Of a stretch of 64,000 bases of DNA, positions 34,170 to 42,392 are shown piece by piece. The notes below the pieces were generated by a model that saw nothing but the letters and a program-made list of their open reading frames with translations, was not told the origin of the DNA and did not search any database. The position numbers and the translations under genes were made by a program. This DNA is from Allomuricauda sp. TY007 (GTDB lineage: Bacteria; Bacteroidota; Bacteroidia; Flavobacteriales; Flavobacteriaceae). Location of the stretch: assembly GCF_010468565.1 (NCBI RefSeq), contig NZ_WUEG01000015.1, forward strand, positions 1 to 64,000, in the 5' to 3' direction. Positions within the stretch are counted from its first letter, which is position 1. Each line of letters starts with the position of its first letter.

Positions 34170-37082
34170 CTAATTAATAATGGAATCATAAATGGCTTGC
34201 TGAATACGTGTCCGCAATCCAGATTTGATCAATAATGTATTCGTTGCAGACGGGTAGGTCCTGTTCGACAGAAAAACATAGACAATTTCCTCTTCGGGGT
34301 CGGCCCAGGTATAGGTTCCCGTAAATCCGCTATGGCCAAAGCTCTGTCTGGACACACAACCACAGGTAGGGCCCTTTTCTTCCAGTTGGGGTTTATCAAA
34401 ACCAACGCCACGCCTCACATTTTTGTTACAGAAATAGCAGGTATTGAACCGCTTCACCGTACGGGGGTTAAAAAACCGTTCCCCTCCGTAGTAACCGCCC
34501 TGTAAGTACATTTGCATGATCTTTGCCACCTCATTGGCCGTGCTAAAGAGTCCTGCATGGCCTCCTACACCGCCCTGCATGGCCGCACCCATATCGTGCA
34601 CATAGCCCTGCACCGTCTGATACCTGTAATAGTCGTCCTCTTCGGAAGGAACTATCTCCTCTTTGGAAAATTTTTTTAAGGGATTAAAGGTGGTTCGTTG
34701 CAGCCCCATGGGTTTGTACAGGAACTCATCGATCAATTCGTTGATAGGCCTTTTATAGGTATCCTCAATATACTCCTTGAACACATAATAGCCCACATCG
34801 CTATACCGGTACCTGTTCGATTTAAGGCTTTGTCTGCCAATCCTGCTATAGATGGAATCTTTATATGACCTGGTCAGATATAAATGCTCGGCCACTTTGT
34901 ACGGAAATGCCTCCGATGGGTTTTGCCTGTAAAATTCCGATGATGGCTTTCGGTCCTTGTTCAAGGTATCCAAGTAAAAGGCAATCCAGGAAGGCAATCG
35001 CCCATAGTGGGATAGGGCTTTGAGGACGGATACCTCTTTCAACTCGGTATCGGCATATTCGGGAATCAGCTCCCCGAATGTATCGTTCAGGGCAATCTCC
35101 CCCTCTTCCTCCATTTTCATGATTAAGGGCAAGGTGGAGAGGATCTTCGTTAGCGAAGCCAGGTCGTAAATAGATTGTTCTTTGATACGCTCCTTGGATT
35201 GATAGGTGGGTTTACCAAAATTCTTGTCGTAGACAACCTTTCCCTTTCTGGCAATCAATACCTGTGCCCCTGGAAACATCAGGGAATCCAGTCCATGTTG
35301 CACCAAGGTATCGACCTCGGCCAAAAGTTCGGAGCTCATCCCCACCCGTTCTGGAATACTGTACCCCAAACGTTGAATGGGCTCAACATCAACACCTGTG
35401 CCCACTGGAAACTCGCCATGGGCCGATACGGGCAGTTTGCCCGATGCCCCAATGGCACCAAAAATAAGCTCGGCCACCTTTTTCTGTGCTATCCTGCTAT
35501 TTTGATAGCCCACCACTACCCCGTCCATAGTATCAAAATTGAGGACATCCAACAAAGCGTACGGCCTAGCGAACAGGGCCAAAATGGTGTTACTGGTCCG
35601 CAAACGGGATATTTCCTCCAACCAAAAAAGTTCGTTCTTTGAAAATTTGTACCCCTTCCAAGGGCTTGAATTGTCCTTATGGAAACCGATGATGACCAAA
35701 TTATACTTCGCCAGTTCCTTTTTATATTGGGCAATATCCTTGGCCTTGATATGGGTTACTTTGTAATATTTGTTCAATGCTTCGTGGAAAGTGGCCCCGG
35801 GATCATCACCAAAATGCACATAAGCAATTTTTTTGTTGTCCAGTTTTTTGATGGGCATCAACGAAAAATTGTTTTTGGCCACCGTAATGGCGGCTTCAAT
35901 GGCCTCCTCGTAAACCACATCGTTTTCAATGCTGTTCAAATCTTCAAGGAGGTTTTCCAAACGTACGGGCCGATAATTGTACAGACCTGCCTTGTACTTG
36001 GCCATCAATATTTTTTTGACGGACTTGGCCAATCTTTCCTCCGTGACCACACCATCGTTATATGCCTTTATGAAAGTTTCTTTGGCCTTGAGCACGTTTT
36101 CCGGCATCAACAATAAATCATTCCCTGCCAAAAAGGCCTGCAATTCCACCTCGCCTTCGGGGGCAAAGTCCGAAACTGCCTTCATGTTCAAAGCATCGGT
36201 GATGATCAAGCCTTTAAATCCCAATTGGTTTTGCAACACTTCCGTAACTATGTTTTTGGAAAGTGTTGATGGGTGTCCCTCCCTTGGTTCCAAACTAGGC
36301 ACATCCAAATGGGCCACCATGGTAGAGCTCAATCCAGTGCTCATTACTTCTTTGAAAGGATACAGTTCAATCGAATCCAATCGCTCCAAAGATGAGTTGA
36401 TGATGGGCAAGGATTTGTGTGAGTCGGTAGCGGTGTCGCCATGTCCGGGAAAATGTTTACCACTGGTGAGTACGCCTGCTTTTTCCATGCCCCGAACAAA
36501 GGCCCTTCCCTTTTCTGCCACATTTTTGGGGTCTTCGCCAAAAGAACGGTTACCTATGATGGGGTTTTGCGGATTATTGTTCACGTCTAAATCCGGGGCA
36601 AAATTAATGTGTACCCCAAGACGTTTGGCGTGTTTTCCGATCTGATGCCCCACCTTTTCCACAACGGTACTATCCTGGATTGCCCCCAGGGTCATGTTCC
36701 ACGGAAAAGCGTAGGTGGAATCCAAACGCATGGCCATGCCCCATTCGGCATCGGAACCAATGAGCAATGGCACTTTGGATGCAGCTTGATATGCGTTGGT
36801 CAATTGTGCTTGTTGGACAGGTCCCCCCACTAAAAAGATGACCCCTCCAATACCTTCGGATGCGACAAGGTCTCTTACCCTATCCGTTGCGGATTTACTT
36901 TGGTTCGATGCAACGCTCACCATAAACAACTGTCCTATCCGTTCTTCAAGCGTCATGTTTGCATAGTGGTTCTCCACCCATGCCATTTGGGCCACGGAGT
37001 CTTTAACGACCAACGGGTTAAATTGCCCGATAGCTTGTAAACAAAACAGTAGAAAAAGGGGGAGATGGAGATTTATCCGCAT
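34170..37082 (-). CDS. GH3 beta-N-acetylglucosaminidase fused to a beta-lactamase-type serine hydrolase
   Basis: 970 residues. Signal peptide (about 1-19), then a GH3 domain with the NagZ-type loop KHFPGHGDTATDSH (209-222, His210 to His222) and the nucleophile segment IITDALNM. A GH3 C-terminal domain (about 390-580) follows. A beta-lactamase/AmpH-type domain (about 590-960) has SLTK (Ser643, Lys646), a YSD motif in RYRYSDVGYYV, and HSGFTGT near the end. It should act in the periplasm or at the surface on peptidoglycan fragments, the GH3 part removing GlcNAc and the second part cutting D-Ala-containing peptides or acting as an esterase. This fusion is known in Bacteroidota. The gene is probably the first of an operon with bshA. 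Confidence 0.93.
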   Translation of the reverse strand: MRINLHLPLFLLFCLQAIGQFNPLVVKDSVAQMAWVENHYANMTLEERIGQLFMVSVASNQSKSATDRVRDLVASEGIGGVIFLVGGPVQQAQLTNAYQAASKVPLLIGSDAEWGMAMRLDSTYAFPWNMTLGAIQDSTVVEKVGHQIGKHAKRLGVHINFAPDLDVNNNPQNPIIGNRSFGEDPKNVAEKGRAFVRGMEKAGVLTSGKHFPGHGDTATDSHKSLPIINSSLERLDSIELYPFKEVMSTGLSSTMVAHLDVPSLEPREGHPSTLSKNIVTEVLQNQLGFKGLIITDALNMKAVSDFAPEGEVELQAFLAGNDLLLMPENVLKAKETFIKAYNDGVVTEERLAKSVKKILMAKYKAGLYNYRPVRLENLLEDLNSIENDVVYEEAIEAAITVAKNNFSLMPIKKLDNKKIAYVHFGDDPGATFHEALNKYYKVTHIKAKDIAQYKKELAKYNLVIIGFHKDNSSPWKGYKFSKNELFWLEEISRLRTSNTILALFARPYALLDVLNFDTMDGVVVGYQNSRIAQKKVAELIFGAIGASGKLPVSAHGEFPVGTGVDVEPIQRLGYSIPERVGMSSELLAEVDTLVQHGLDSLMFPGAQVLIARKGKVVYDKNFGKPTYQSKERIKEQSIYDLASLTKILSTLPLIMKMEEEGEIALNDTFGELIPEYADTELKEVSVLKALSHYGRLPSWIAFYLDTLNKDRKPSSEFYRQNPSEAFPYKVAEHLYLTRSYKDSIYSRIGRQSLKSNRYRYSDVGYYVFKEYIEDTYKRPINELIDEFLYKPMGLQRTTFNPLKKFSKEEIVPSEEDDYYRYQTVQGYVHDMGAAMQGGVGGHAGLFSTANEVAKIMQMYLQGGYYGGERFFNPRTVKRFNTCYFCNKNVRRGVGFDKPQLEEKGPTCGCVSRQSFGHSGFTGTYTWADPEEEIVYVFLSNRTYPSATNTLLIKSGLRTRIQQAIYDSIIN

Positions 37083-37345
37083 AAAAATCTTGTCTAAGAC
37101 CTGAACTTATTGGCAATAAAAATATTGTATTTCATCGAGGAAAGCATAAGATTTAAGATAATTTAAGAGTGTAGCGCTTTAGTTGTTGTAATTCTCTGTT
37201 CTACTAAAATCCCAAAAAGCAATATATCCCGTTCGTAGGCAAAGACAGGTGCCGAGAAGTGTCTGTGGTCAATGAAAAAATCTCGGTGTTGGTTTATGCC
37301 TTGAAATCAATCGAATTTAAAGGTTTGTCATCCAGTATTTAAAAC

Positions 37346-37828
37346 CTATACAAATCTGGAGTGCCAACTTTCGCTGGCAGGGACTTCCCAATGGTCCAAA
37401 TATTCTTGTTTTGTGGCCACCAAGTTGTTAAAAACAATGGTGTTCGGGGAAACCGATTTGGCCTTGGCCATTTTCTTGAAATCTTTTAGGGGCTTGTAGG
37501 CAATGTATTCACCTTGTTTGAAGGATACGTTCATCCTGTCCAGCAATTCTACATTGTATTGCTGCTCCAGACTTTGGATAAAGTGTACCGAAGCGTCAAT
37601 GGAGCAACCCGATGCACTTACATTGGTCTGGTCCAATCCGATAACGATAAATCGCTTGTACTTTATCTCGAATCCGGCATGTAAATTACTGCCATGTGCG
37701 GTCCATTCCTTTAGGAAAGCTGTCAGGCCCTCTTCCAGTTCCTTCAGTTCTTCTTCGGTAAAACTCCTATTGGATTGATAGATCCAAACTCTGGAGTGGT
37801 CTGGCAATTCATTGAAATCTACTAGCAT
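37346..37828 (-). CDS. Conserved flavobacterial protein of unknown function
   Basis: 160 residues from the ATG at 37828, where MLVDFNELPDHSRVWIYQSNR is the usual start; a longer frame from 37855 adds nine residues that overlap the hairpin-rich leader. Homologues are often labelled ABC transporter ATPase, but no Walker A or B motif is visible. Two histidines, several acidic residues and the segment CSIDASVHFIQ stand out. It lies 60 bases downstream of the Fe-S protein gene on the same strand and probably belongs to the mlaD/Fe-S operon. Confidence 0.75.
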   Translation of the reverse strand: MLVDFNELPDHSRVWIYQSNRSFTEEELKELEEGLTAFLKEWTAHGSNLHAGFEIKYKRFIVIGLDQTNVSASGCSIDASVHFIQSLEQQYNVELLDRMNVSFKQGEYIAYKPLKDFKKMAKAKSVSPNTIVFNNLVATKQEYLDHWEVPASESWHSRFV

Positions 37829-37862
37829 TTTTTTATTTTTTTTTTCGGGGAACACCCTTGTA

Positions 37863-37878
37863 GTCCCCTCAAGGGGAC
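37863..37878 (-). terminator. Perfect hairpin between the Fe-S gene and the next gene
   Basis: GTCCCCT-CA-AGGGGAC is a perfect 7-bp stem with a two-base loop, placed 11 bases past the end of the CCG-domain Fe-S gene. No T-run follows on the minus strand. It may be an mRNA-processing or attenuation element rather than a full terminator. Confidence 0.4.
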
Positions 37879-37888
37879 AATTATATTC

Positions 37889-38680
37889 TTACAAATTTTG
37901 GGCGTTGGCCAGTAACTCGGCTACATCCAAAACGGTGACACTATCTTCTTTTTCATGTGCTTTTATCCCATCTGTCATCATGGTATTGCAATATGGGCAA
38001 GCTGTTGCAATAATATTGGGGTTGGTTTCCAAGGCATCCTTGGTACGCAATACGTTAATGTCCATATCCCCTTTTTCGGGCTCCTTGAACATTTGGGCAC
38101 CTCCCGCCCCACAACATAGGGCAGTTTTCCTGTGTCGTTTCATTTCTACCAATTCAGCACTGGTCTTGCCGAGCACTTCCCTTGGTGCATCGAAAACGGA
38201 ATTGGCCCTGCCCAAATAACAGGGGTCGTGGAAAGTAATGCGTTTTCCCTTGTATCCGTCCCCGGAAATGGCCAAACGCCCGTCATCAATAAGTTCTTTA
38301 AGATATTGTGTGTGGTGGACCACATCATAATTGCCTCCTAAACTTGGGTATTCGTTTTTTAAGGTATTAAAAGAATGTGGATCGCAGGTGACTATTCGTT
38401 TTATTTCGTAGCCATTCAGTAATTCTATGTTCATCATGGCCTGCATTTGGAACAAAAACTCGTTACCGGCTCTTTTTGCCACATCTCCCGTGGAACTTTC
38501 CTCGGTGCCCAAAACGGCAAAATCCACATGGGCTTTGTTCAACAACTTCACAAAGGCCCGCGATATCTTTTTGGCACGATCATCGTAACTACCCGCAGAA
38601 CCTACCCAAAACAATATTTCCGGCTGTTTGCCTTCTGCCATAAACTGCTGCATGGTCTTAACCTTTAATTGTTCGCTCAT
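37889..38680 (-). CDS. Cytoplasmic CCG-domain Fe-S protein
   Basis: 263 residues. Two CCG-type cysteine clusters are visible, CDPHSFNTLKNEYP in the middle and CCGAGGAQMF with the later CPYC. They are typical of heterodisulfide-reductase subunit B / GlpC-like proteins that bind a non-cubane Fe-S cluster. It lies 10 bases downstream of the gene for a membrane Fe-S protein with two 4Fe-4S motifs, so the two proteins probably form one electron-transfer complex. The redox partner and substrate are unknown. Confidence 0.87.
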   Translation of the reverse strand: MSEQLKVKTMQQFMAEGKQPEILFWVGSAGSYDDRAKKISRAFVKLLNKAHVDFAVLGTEESSTGDVAKRAGNEFLFQMQAMMNIELLNGYEIKRIVTCDPHSFNTLKNEYPSLGGNYDVVHHTQYLKELIDDGRLAISGDGYKGKRITFHDPCYLGRANSVFDAPREVLGKTSAELVEMKRHRKTALCCGAGGAQMFKEPEKGDMDINVLRTKDALETNPNIIATACPYCNTMMTDGIKAHEKEDSVTVLDVAELLANAQNL

Positions 38681-38690
38681 AGTACTAGAT

Positions 38691-40016
38691 TTATTCGTTT
38701 ACCCAATTTAAACGGTCCATTTGATTGTAGGGCCAAGGGGCTCCGTTGTTCTCTATGTTGGACATCATATTGTTCAGTTCGGTAGGGGCGGCCGATTGCT
38801 CCATGACCAAATACCTGCGCATTTCCACGATAATGGACAAAGGATCTATGCTTACGGGACAGGCTTCTACGCATGCGTTGCAGGTGGTACATGCCCAAAG
38901 TTCTTCGTGACTGATATAATCGCCCAACAACTGTTTGCCATCGGGAACGAACTCGCCCTTGTTGGCGTCCATAATTTTGCCCACTTCCTCCAAACGGTCG
39001 CGGGTATCCATCATAATTTTTCGGGGTGATAGTTTTTTTCCGGTCTGATTGGCCGGACATTCCGAGGTACATCGTCCACATTCGGTGCAGGTATATGCGT
39101 TCAACAATTGCACCCAGTTCAAATCCATGACATCGGAAGCCCCGAATTTTTCGGGCTCGGCCGCATCATCTTCCACTGGTGCGGCATAAGGGTCTGCATC
39201 GGGGTCCATCATCAATTTTACCTCTTTGGTGACGGATTCCAGATTATTGAACTGTCCCTGTGGCTTTATTTTTCCATAATAGGTATTCGGGAAAGCCAAA
39301 AGGATATGCAAATGTTTTGAGTAATAGAGGTAGTTTAAAAAAGCCAATATGCCCAAAATATGCAACCACCATGCCGTTCGTTCCACAAAGATCAATGAAG
39401 ATTCCGATAGCCCGTCAAACAATGGAACAATAAACTGGCTTACGGGAAAAGACCCTGCTTGCACATAATGTTCCGCCCCTATCCGCTGTAACTGAAAATC
39501 CGTAGCGTTCATGGTCAAGAACAAGAGCATCAGCACAAACTCGATATAGAGAATCATGTTTCCATCGGTTTTGGGCCAACCTTTCATTTCGGGTTTTATA
39601 AAACGCTGTATTCTGATAATATTCCTTCTGATCCAGAAAACCACTACGGCGACAATTACCAAAAGTGCCAATATTTCAAAAGACCCGATCAAAAAATTGT
39701 ACACGGGCCCCAAGGGAGAAAACAGCCTGTGTGTTCCCAAAAGGCCATCGAGGATAATCTCCAGCACTTCGATATTAATGATAATGAATCCCACATAAAC
39801 AATAACGTGCATAATCCCGGCAATGGGGCGCACCACCATTTTGGTCTGTCCCAAAGCTATCTTTGCCATGTTTTTCCACCGTTGGGATTTATTGTCGCTC
39901 ACATCAACATCCTTTCCTAGTTTGATATTTCTGGACAACTTTTTAACATTGCGGGCAAAGAACCCAATGCCCACGATAAGGGCCACGGCAAAAATAATGT
40001 TGGGCAAATATTCCAT
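38691..40016 (-). CDS. Membrane-bound Fe-S oxidoreductase subunit
   Basis: 441 residues. Five or so hydrophobic segments in the first 240 residues resemble a respiratory membrane subunit (nitrate-reductase gamma-like). A C-terminal ferredoxin-like part follows with CTECGRCTSECP and CTTCNACVEACP. It probably passes electrons between the quinone pool and the CCG-domain protein encoded just downstream. Heme-ligand histidines such as in HVIVYVGF and WWLHILG may be present. The mlaD gene ends directly before its start codon (40017/40016), with no gap. Confidence 0.88.
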   Translation of the reverse strand: MEYLPNIIFAVALIVGIGFFARNVKKLSRNIKLGKDVDVSDNKSQRWKNMAKIALGQTKMVVRPIAGIMHVIVYVGFIIINIEVLEIILDGLLGTHRLFSPLGPVYNFLIGSFEILALLVIVAVVVFWIRRNIIRIQRFIKPEMKGWPKTDGNMILYIEFVLMLLFLTMNATDFQLQRIGAEHYVQAGSFPVSQFIVPLFDGLSESSLIFVERTAWWLHILGILAFLNYLYYSKHLHILLAFPNTYYGKIKPQGQFNNLESVTKEVKLMMDPDADPYAAPVEDDAAEPEKFGASDVMDLNWVQLLNAYTCTECGRCTSECPANQTGKKLSPRKIMMDTRDRLEEVGKIMDANKGEFVPDGKQLLGDYISHEELWACTTCNACVEACPVSIDPLSIIVEMRRYLVMEQSAAPTELNNMMSNIENNGAPWPYNQMDRLNWVNE

Positions 40017-41003
40017 TTACTGATTTTCTTTTAGTCCCGTAGAATCTTGCTGTTCTGCAGGATCGTTCTCGGGGAGCGTGTACTCCTTTTGCTTTTTACC
40101 AAATACGGATACATTGACGTAACGCTTGGGGTTTAGCCTAAAATCCTGCAACAATAGATCCAACTCCCTTGATGCCTCGGCCAAATTGTTATAGAGTGCG
40201 TCGTCTTGGTGCAATTTGCCCAAAGAGCCCTCGCCCCTTTCTATTTTGGCCAATATGTCGTTGAGCTTTTCCACGGTAGTCTTAAACTCGGTAAGGGTTC
40301 CACCAAGGTCGGAGTTTACCAAGGAATCAGACAGTTTTGAAAAATTGGAGGTGATATGACTTACATTTTTCAAGGAACTATCCAACTGCATTTTATTGTT
40401 GTCCAGCAAAGTGTTCAGATTATCCGCGCTTCCCTTAAAGGATTTTACCAACTGATTTAATGAAACTATGGTTTCTTGAAGCTGTTTTTTGGTAGGATCG
40501 TCCAATATTTGGTTCACATTCATTAATAATGAATCGGCATTGGACACCGCCCCTTCCACCTTCATCTGCAATGGTGTCAATTTTTGTTGTACCAACTCAG
40601 TGATTCCCGGCTTTATTTTGGATTGTAGCGTATCGCCCGATTTTGCCCTTGGTGCTTCATCAAAGACCGGCACTATTTGAACTCCTTTCCCCCCAATGAT
40701 TCCAGTATCAAAAAGTTCGGCAATACTGTTTTCGGAAAATTCGAATTCATTGTTAATGGATAAAGTCACCAGCAATTTACCGGAACTGTCCTTAAAGCCG
40801 ATATTGGTGACGTTTCCCACATTGTATCCGTTAATGGAAACCTGGGTCCCGGGCTGCAATCCGCCTACATTGTCGTAAACAGCGTAAAAAGTCTTGTTGT
40901 TCTCAAAAAGTGGAGAGGATTTTAAGTAGCTAAGCCCAAAAATGAAGGCTACGATTCCAGCGACTACGATAATCCCAGTTTTGATTTCCCTGGATAGTTT
41001 CAA
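40017..41003 (-). CDS. mlaD: MlaD-family phospholipid transport protein
   Basis: 328 residues. An N-terminal membrane anchor (about 8-27) is followed by an MCE/MlaD domain (about 38-115, with FYAVYDNVGGLQPGTQVSINGYNVGNVTNI) and a long coiled coil (about 130-280). It forms part of an inner-membrane system moving phospholipids between membranes. The partners MlaE and MlaF are not in this window. The gene lies 65 bases downstream of the amidase gene and runs without gap into a gene for a membrane Fe-S protein, an order seen in flavobacteria. Confidence 0.9.
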   Translation of the reverse strand: MKLSREIKTGIIVVAGIVAFIFGLSYLKSSPLFENNKTFYAVYDNVGGLQPGTQVSINGYNVGNVTNIGFKDSSGKLLVTLSINNEFEFSENSIAELFDTGIIGGKGVQIVPVFDEAPRAKSGDTLQSKIKPGITELVQQKLTPLQMKVEGAVSNADSLLMNVNQILDDPTKKQLQETIVSLNQLVKSFKGSADNLNTLLDNNKMQLDSSLKNVSHITSNFSKLSDSLVNSDLGGTLTEFKTTVEKLNDILAKIERGEGSLGKLHQDDALYNNLAEASRELDLLLQDFRLNPKRYVNVSVFGKKQKEYTLPENDPAEQQDSTGLKENQ

Positions 41004-41068
41004 AAGATTCGGTTTATGGTTTAAACAAATTTAGGAATAATTATTACAAGAGTGCTTTTGAGGGCATT

Positions 41069-42262
41069 CTACTTCACTACATCCGTAATGGGAACCCTTA
41101 GCCCGTTCTTGTATGCCACAATGTACGATGTTGTATAGCCTTTGGCATCCGCATTTTTCTTTAACCTCTTGGCCTCTTCATAAGTATTTGCATTCCCGTA
41201 CATATACCGAAACAGGTTCTTATAAGGCTCCTTGGACAATTCGCCCAGGCCATTAAAGTTACTTCCATTGAGTGCAATATTTTTTCCACTGGCCATCAAT
41301 TGCACTTTGAACACTATTCCCGTCTCTTCTTTGGCTTTCTTTTCTTCATGCTGGACCCCGGAAGATTTCTTTTCAGGCTGTTTCTCTTTTACTTCTTCTT
41401 GCTTTTTTGGGCCATCCGTTGGTACGGTAGTAGCTATTTTATCCTCCTTTACTGGAGGGGTGTCGTCCACTGGTGTGGATGTAAAGCCCATATCCTCTTT
41501 ATAGGCCAACACGGCATCGGCAATGGCCTTTCCCATTTCCTCCTGTCCTTTTTTGGAGTTAAGATAGCTTCCCTCGTTTTTATTGGTCAAAAAACCGGCT
41601 TCCACCAAAACACTGGGCATAAAGGTTTGGTGCAGTACGATGAACCCTGCTTGTTTTACCTTTCTATCCTTGCGCTTGAGTCCTTTGGTAAAATTATCCT
41701 GCAGCTTTTTTCCCAATTGTATGCTCTGGTCAAGAAACTCTTCCTGCATAATGGTTAGGCCTATCACAGATTCTGGGGAATTAATATCGTACTCCGCATA
41801 TCGCTGCTCGTAATCATCTTCCAAATAAATTACGGAGTTCTCCTTTTTGGCCACCTCAAAGTTTTGACGATTGGCATGCAGCCCCAACACATAGGTTTCC
41901 GTTCCGTAAGCACTGGAATTATGTGCATTGCAATGTACCGACACAAAAAGATCGGCATTGGCCTCGTTGGCGATCTCGCCCCTTACGAACAAATCGACAA
42001 AGGTGTCATCGTTCCTGGTATAGACTACTTTTATATCGGGGTGCTTTTCCAGCTCCTTCCCAACTTTTAGGACAATGGCCAGGGCTATTTCCTTTTCCAG
42101 GTACCCATTTCCAATATTCCCCGGGTCGTGCCCACCATGCCCTGCATCCAAGACCACAACAAATTTATCTTTGGGCAATACCTCGGTATCATTTTTGTTA
42201 AAAGAGGTCAAAGGAAGGACCAGAAGTAGAAAAACTAAAAATGCTAACCGACTTTTATTCAT
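41069..42262 (-). CDS. N-acetylmuramoyl-L-alanine amidase (Amidase_3)
   Basis: 397 residues from the ATG at 42262 (MNKSRLAFLVFLLLVLPLTS, signal peptide). A longer frame from 42445 would start inside the divergent lptD gene and is rejected. Zinc and catalytic residues are visible in DAGHGGHDPG (His), NGYLEKEI (Glu), VSVHCNAH (His) and LVEAGFLTN (Glu). A Pro/Lys/Glu-rich linker (about 265-310) leads to a C-terminal SPOR-like domain. It cuts the bond between muramic acid and the peptide stem in the periplasm and probably acts in cell separation. It is the first gene of an operon with mlaD and is divergent from lptD. Confidence 0.92.
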   Translation of the reverse strand: MNKSRLAFLVFLLLVLPLTSFNKNDTEVLPKDKFVVVLDAGHGGHDPGNIGNGYLEKEIALAIVLKVGKELEKHPDIKVVYTRNDDTFVDLFVRGEIANEANADLFVSVHCNAHNSSAYGTETYVLGLHANRQNFEVAKKENSVIYLEDDYEQRYAEYDINSPESVIGLTIMQEEFLDQSIQLGKKLQDNFTKGLKRKDRKVKQAGFIVLHQTFMPSVLVEAGFLTNKNEGSYLNSKKGQEEMGKAIADAVLAYKEDMGFTSTPVDDTPPVKEDKIATTVPTDGPKKQEEVKEKQPEKKSSGVQHEEKKAKEETGIVFKVQLMASGKNIALNGSNFNGLGELSKEPYKNLFRYMYGNANTYEEAKRLKKNADAKGYTTSYIVAYKNGLRVPITDVVK

Positions 42263-42392
42263 AAGAACTGAGTAATTATAGCGTTCATTAATGGTTAAAA
42301 ATATCGTAATCACCAATAAGTAGAACAAAAAATATATGTAAGTTTGAGGCCAAAAACTGGGCCAAACTAGCACAAAAATAGGATTTATCACG

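Noticed and set aside
35977..36645. 222-codon plus-strand open frame inside the GH3/beta-lactamase gene
   Set aside because: The opposite strand encodes conserved catalytic motifs throughout; no domain seen in the antisense product.
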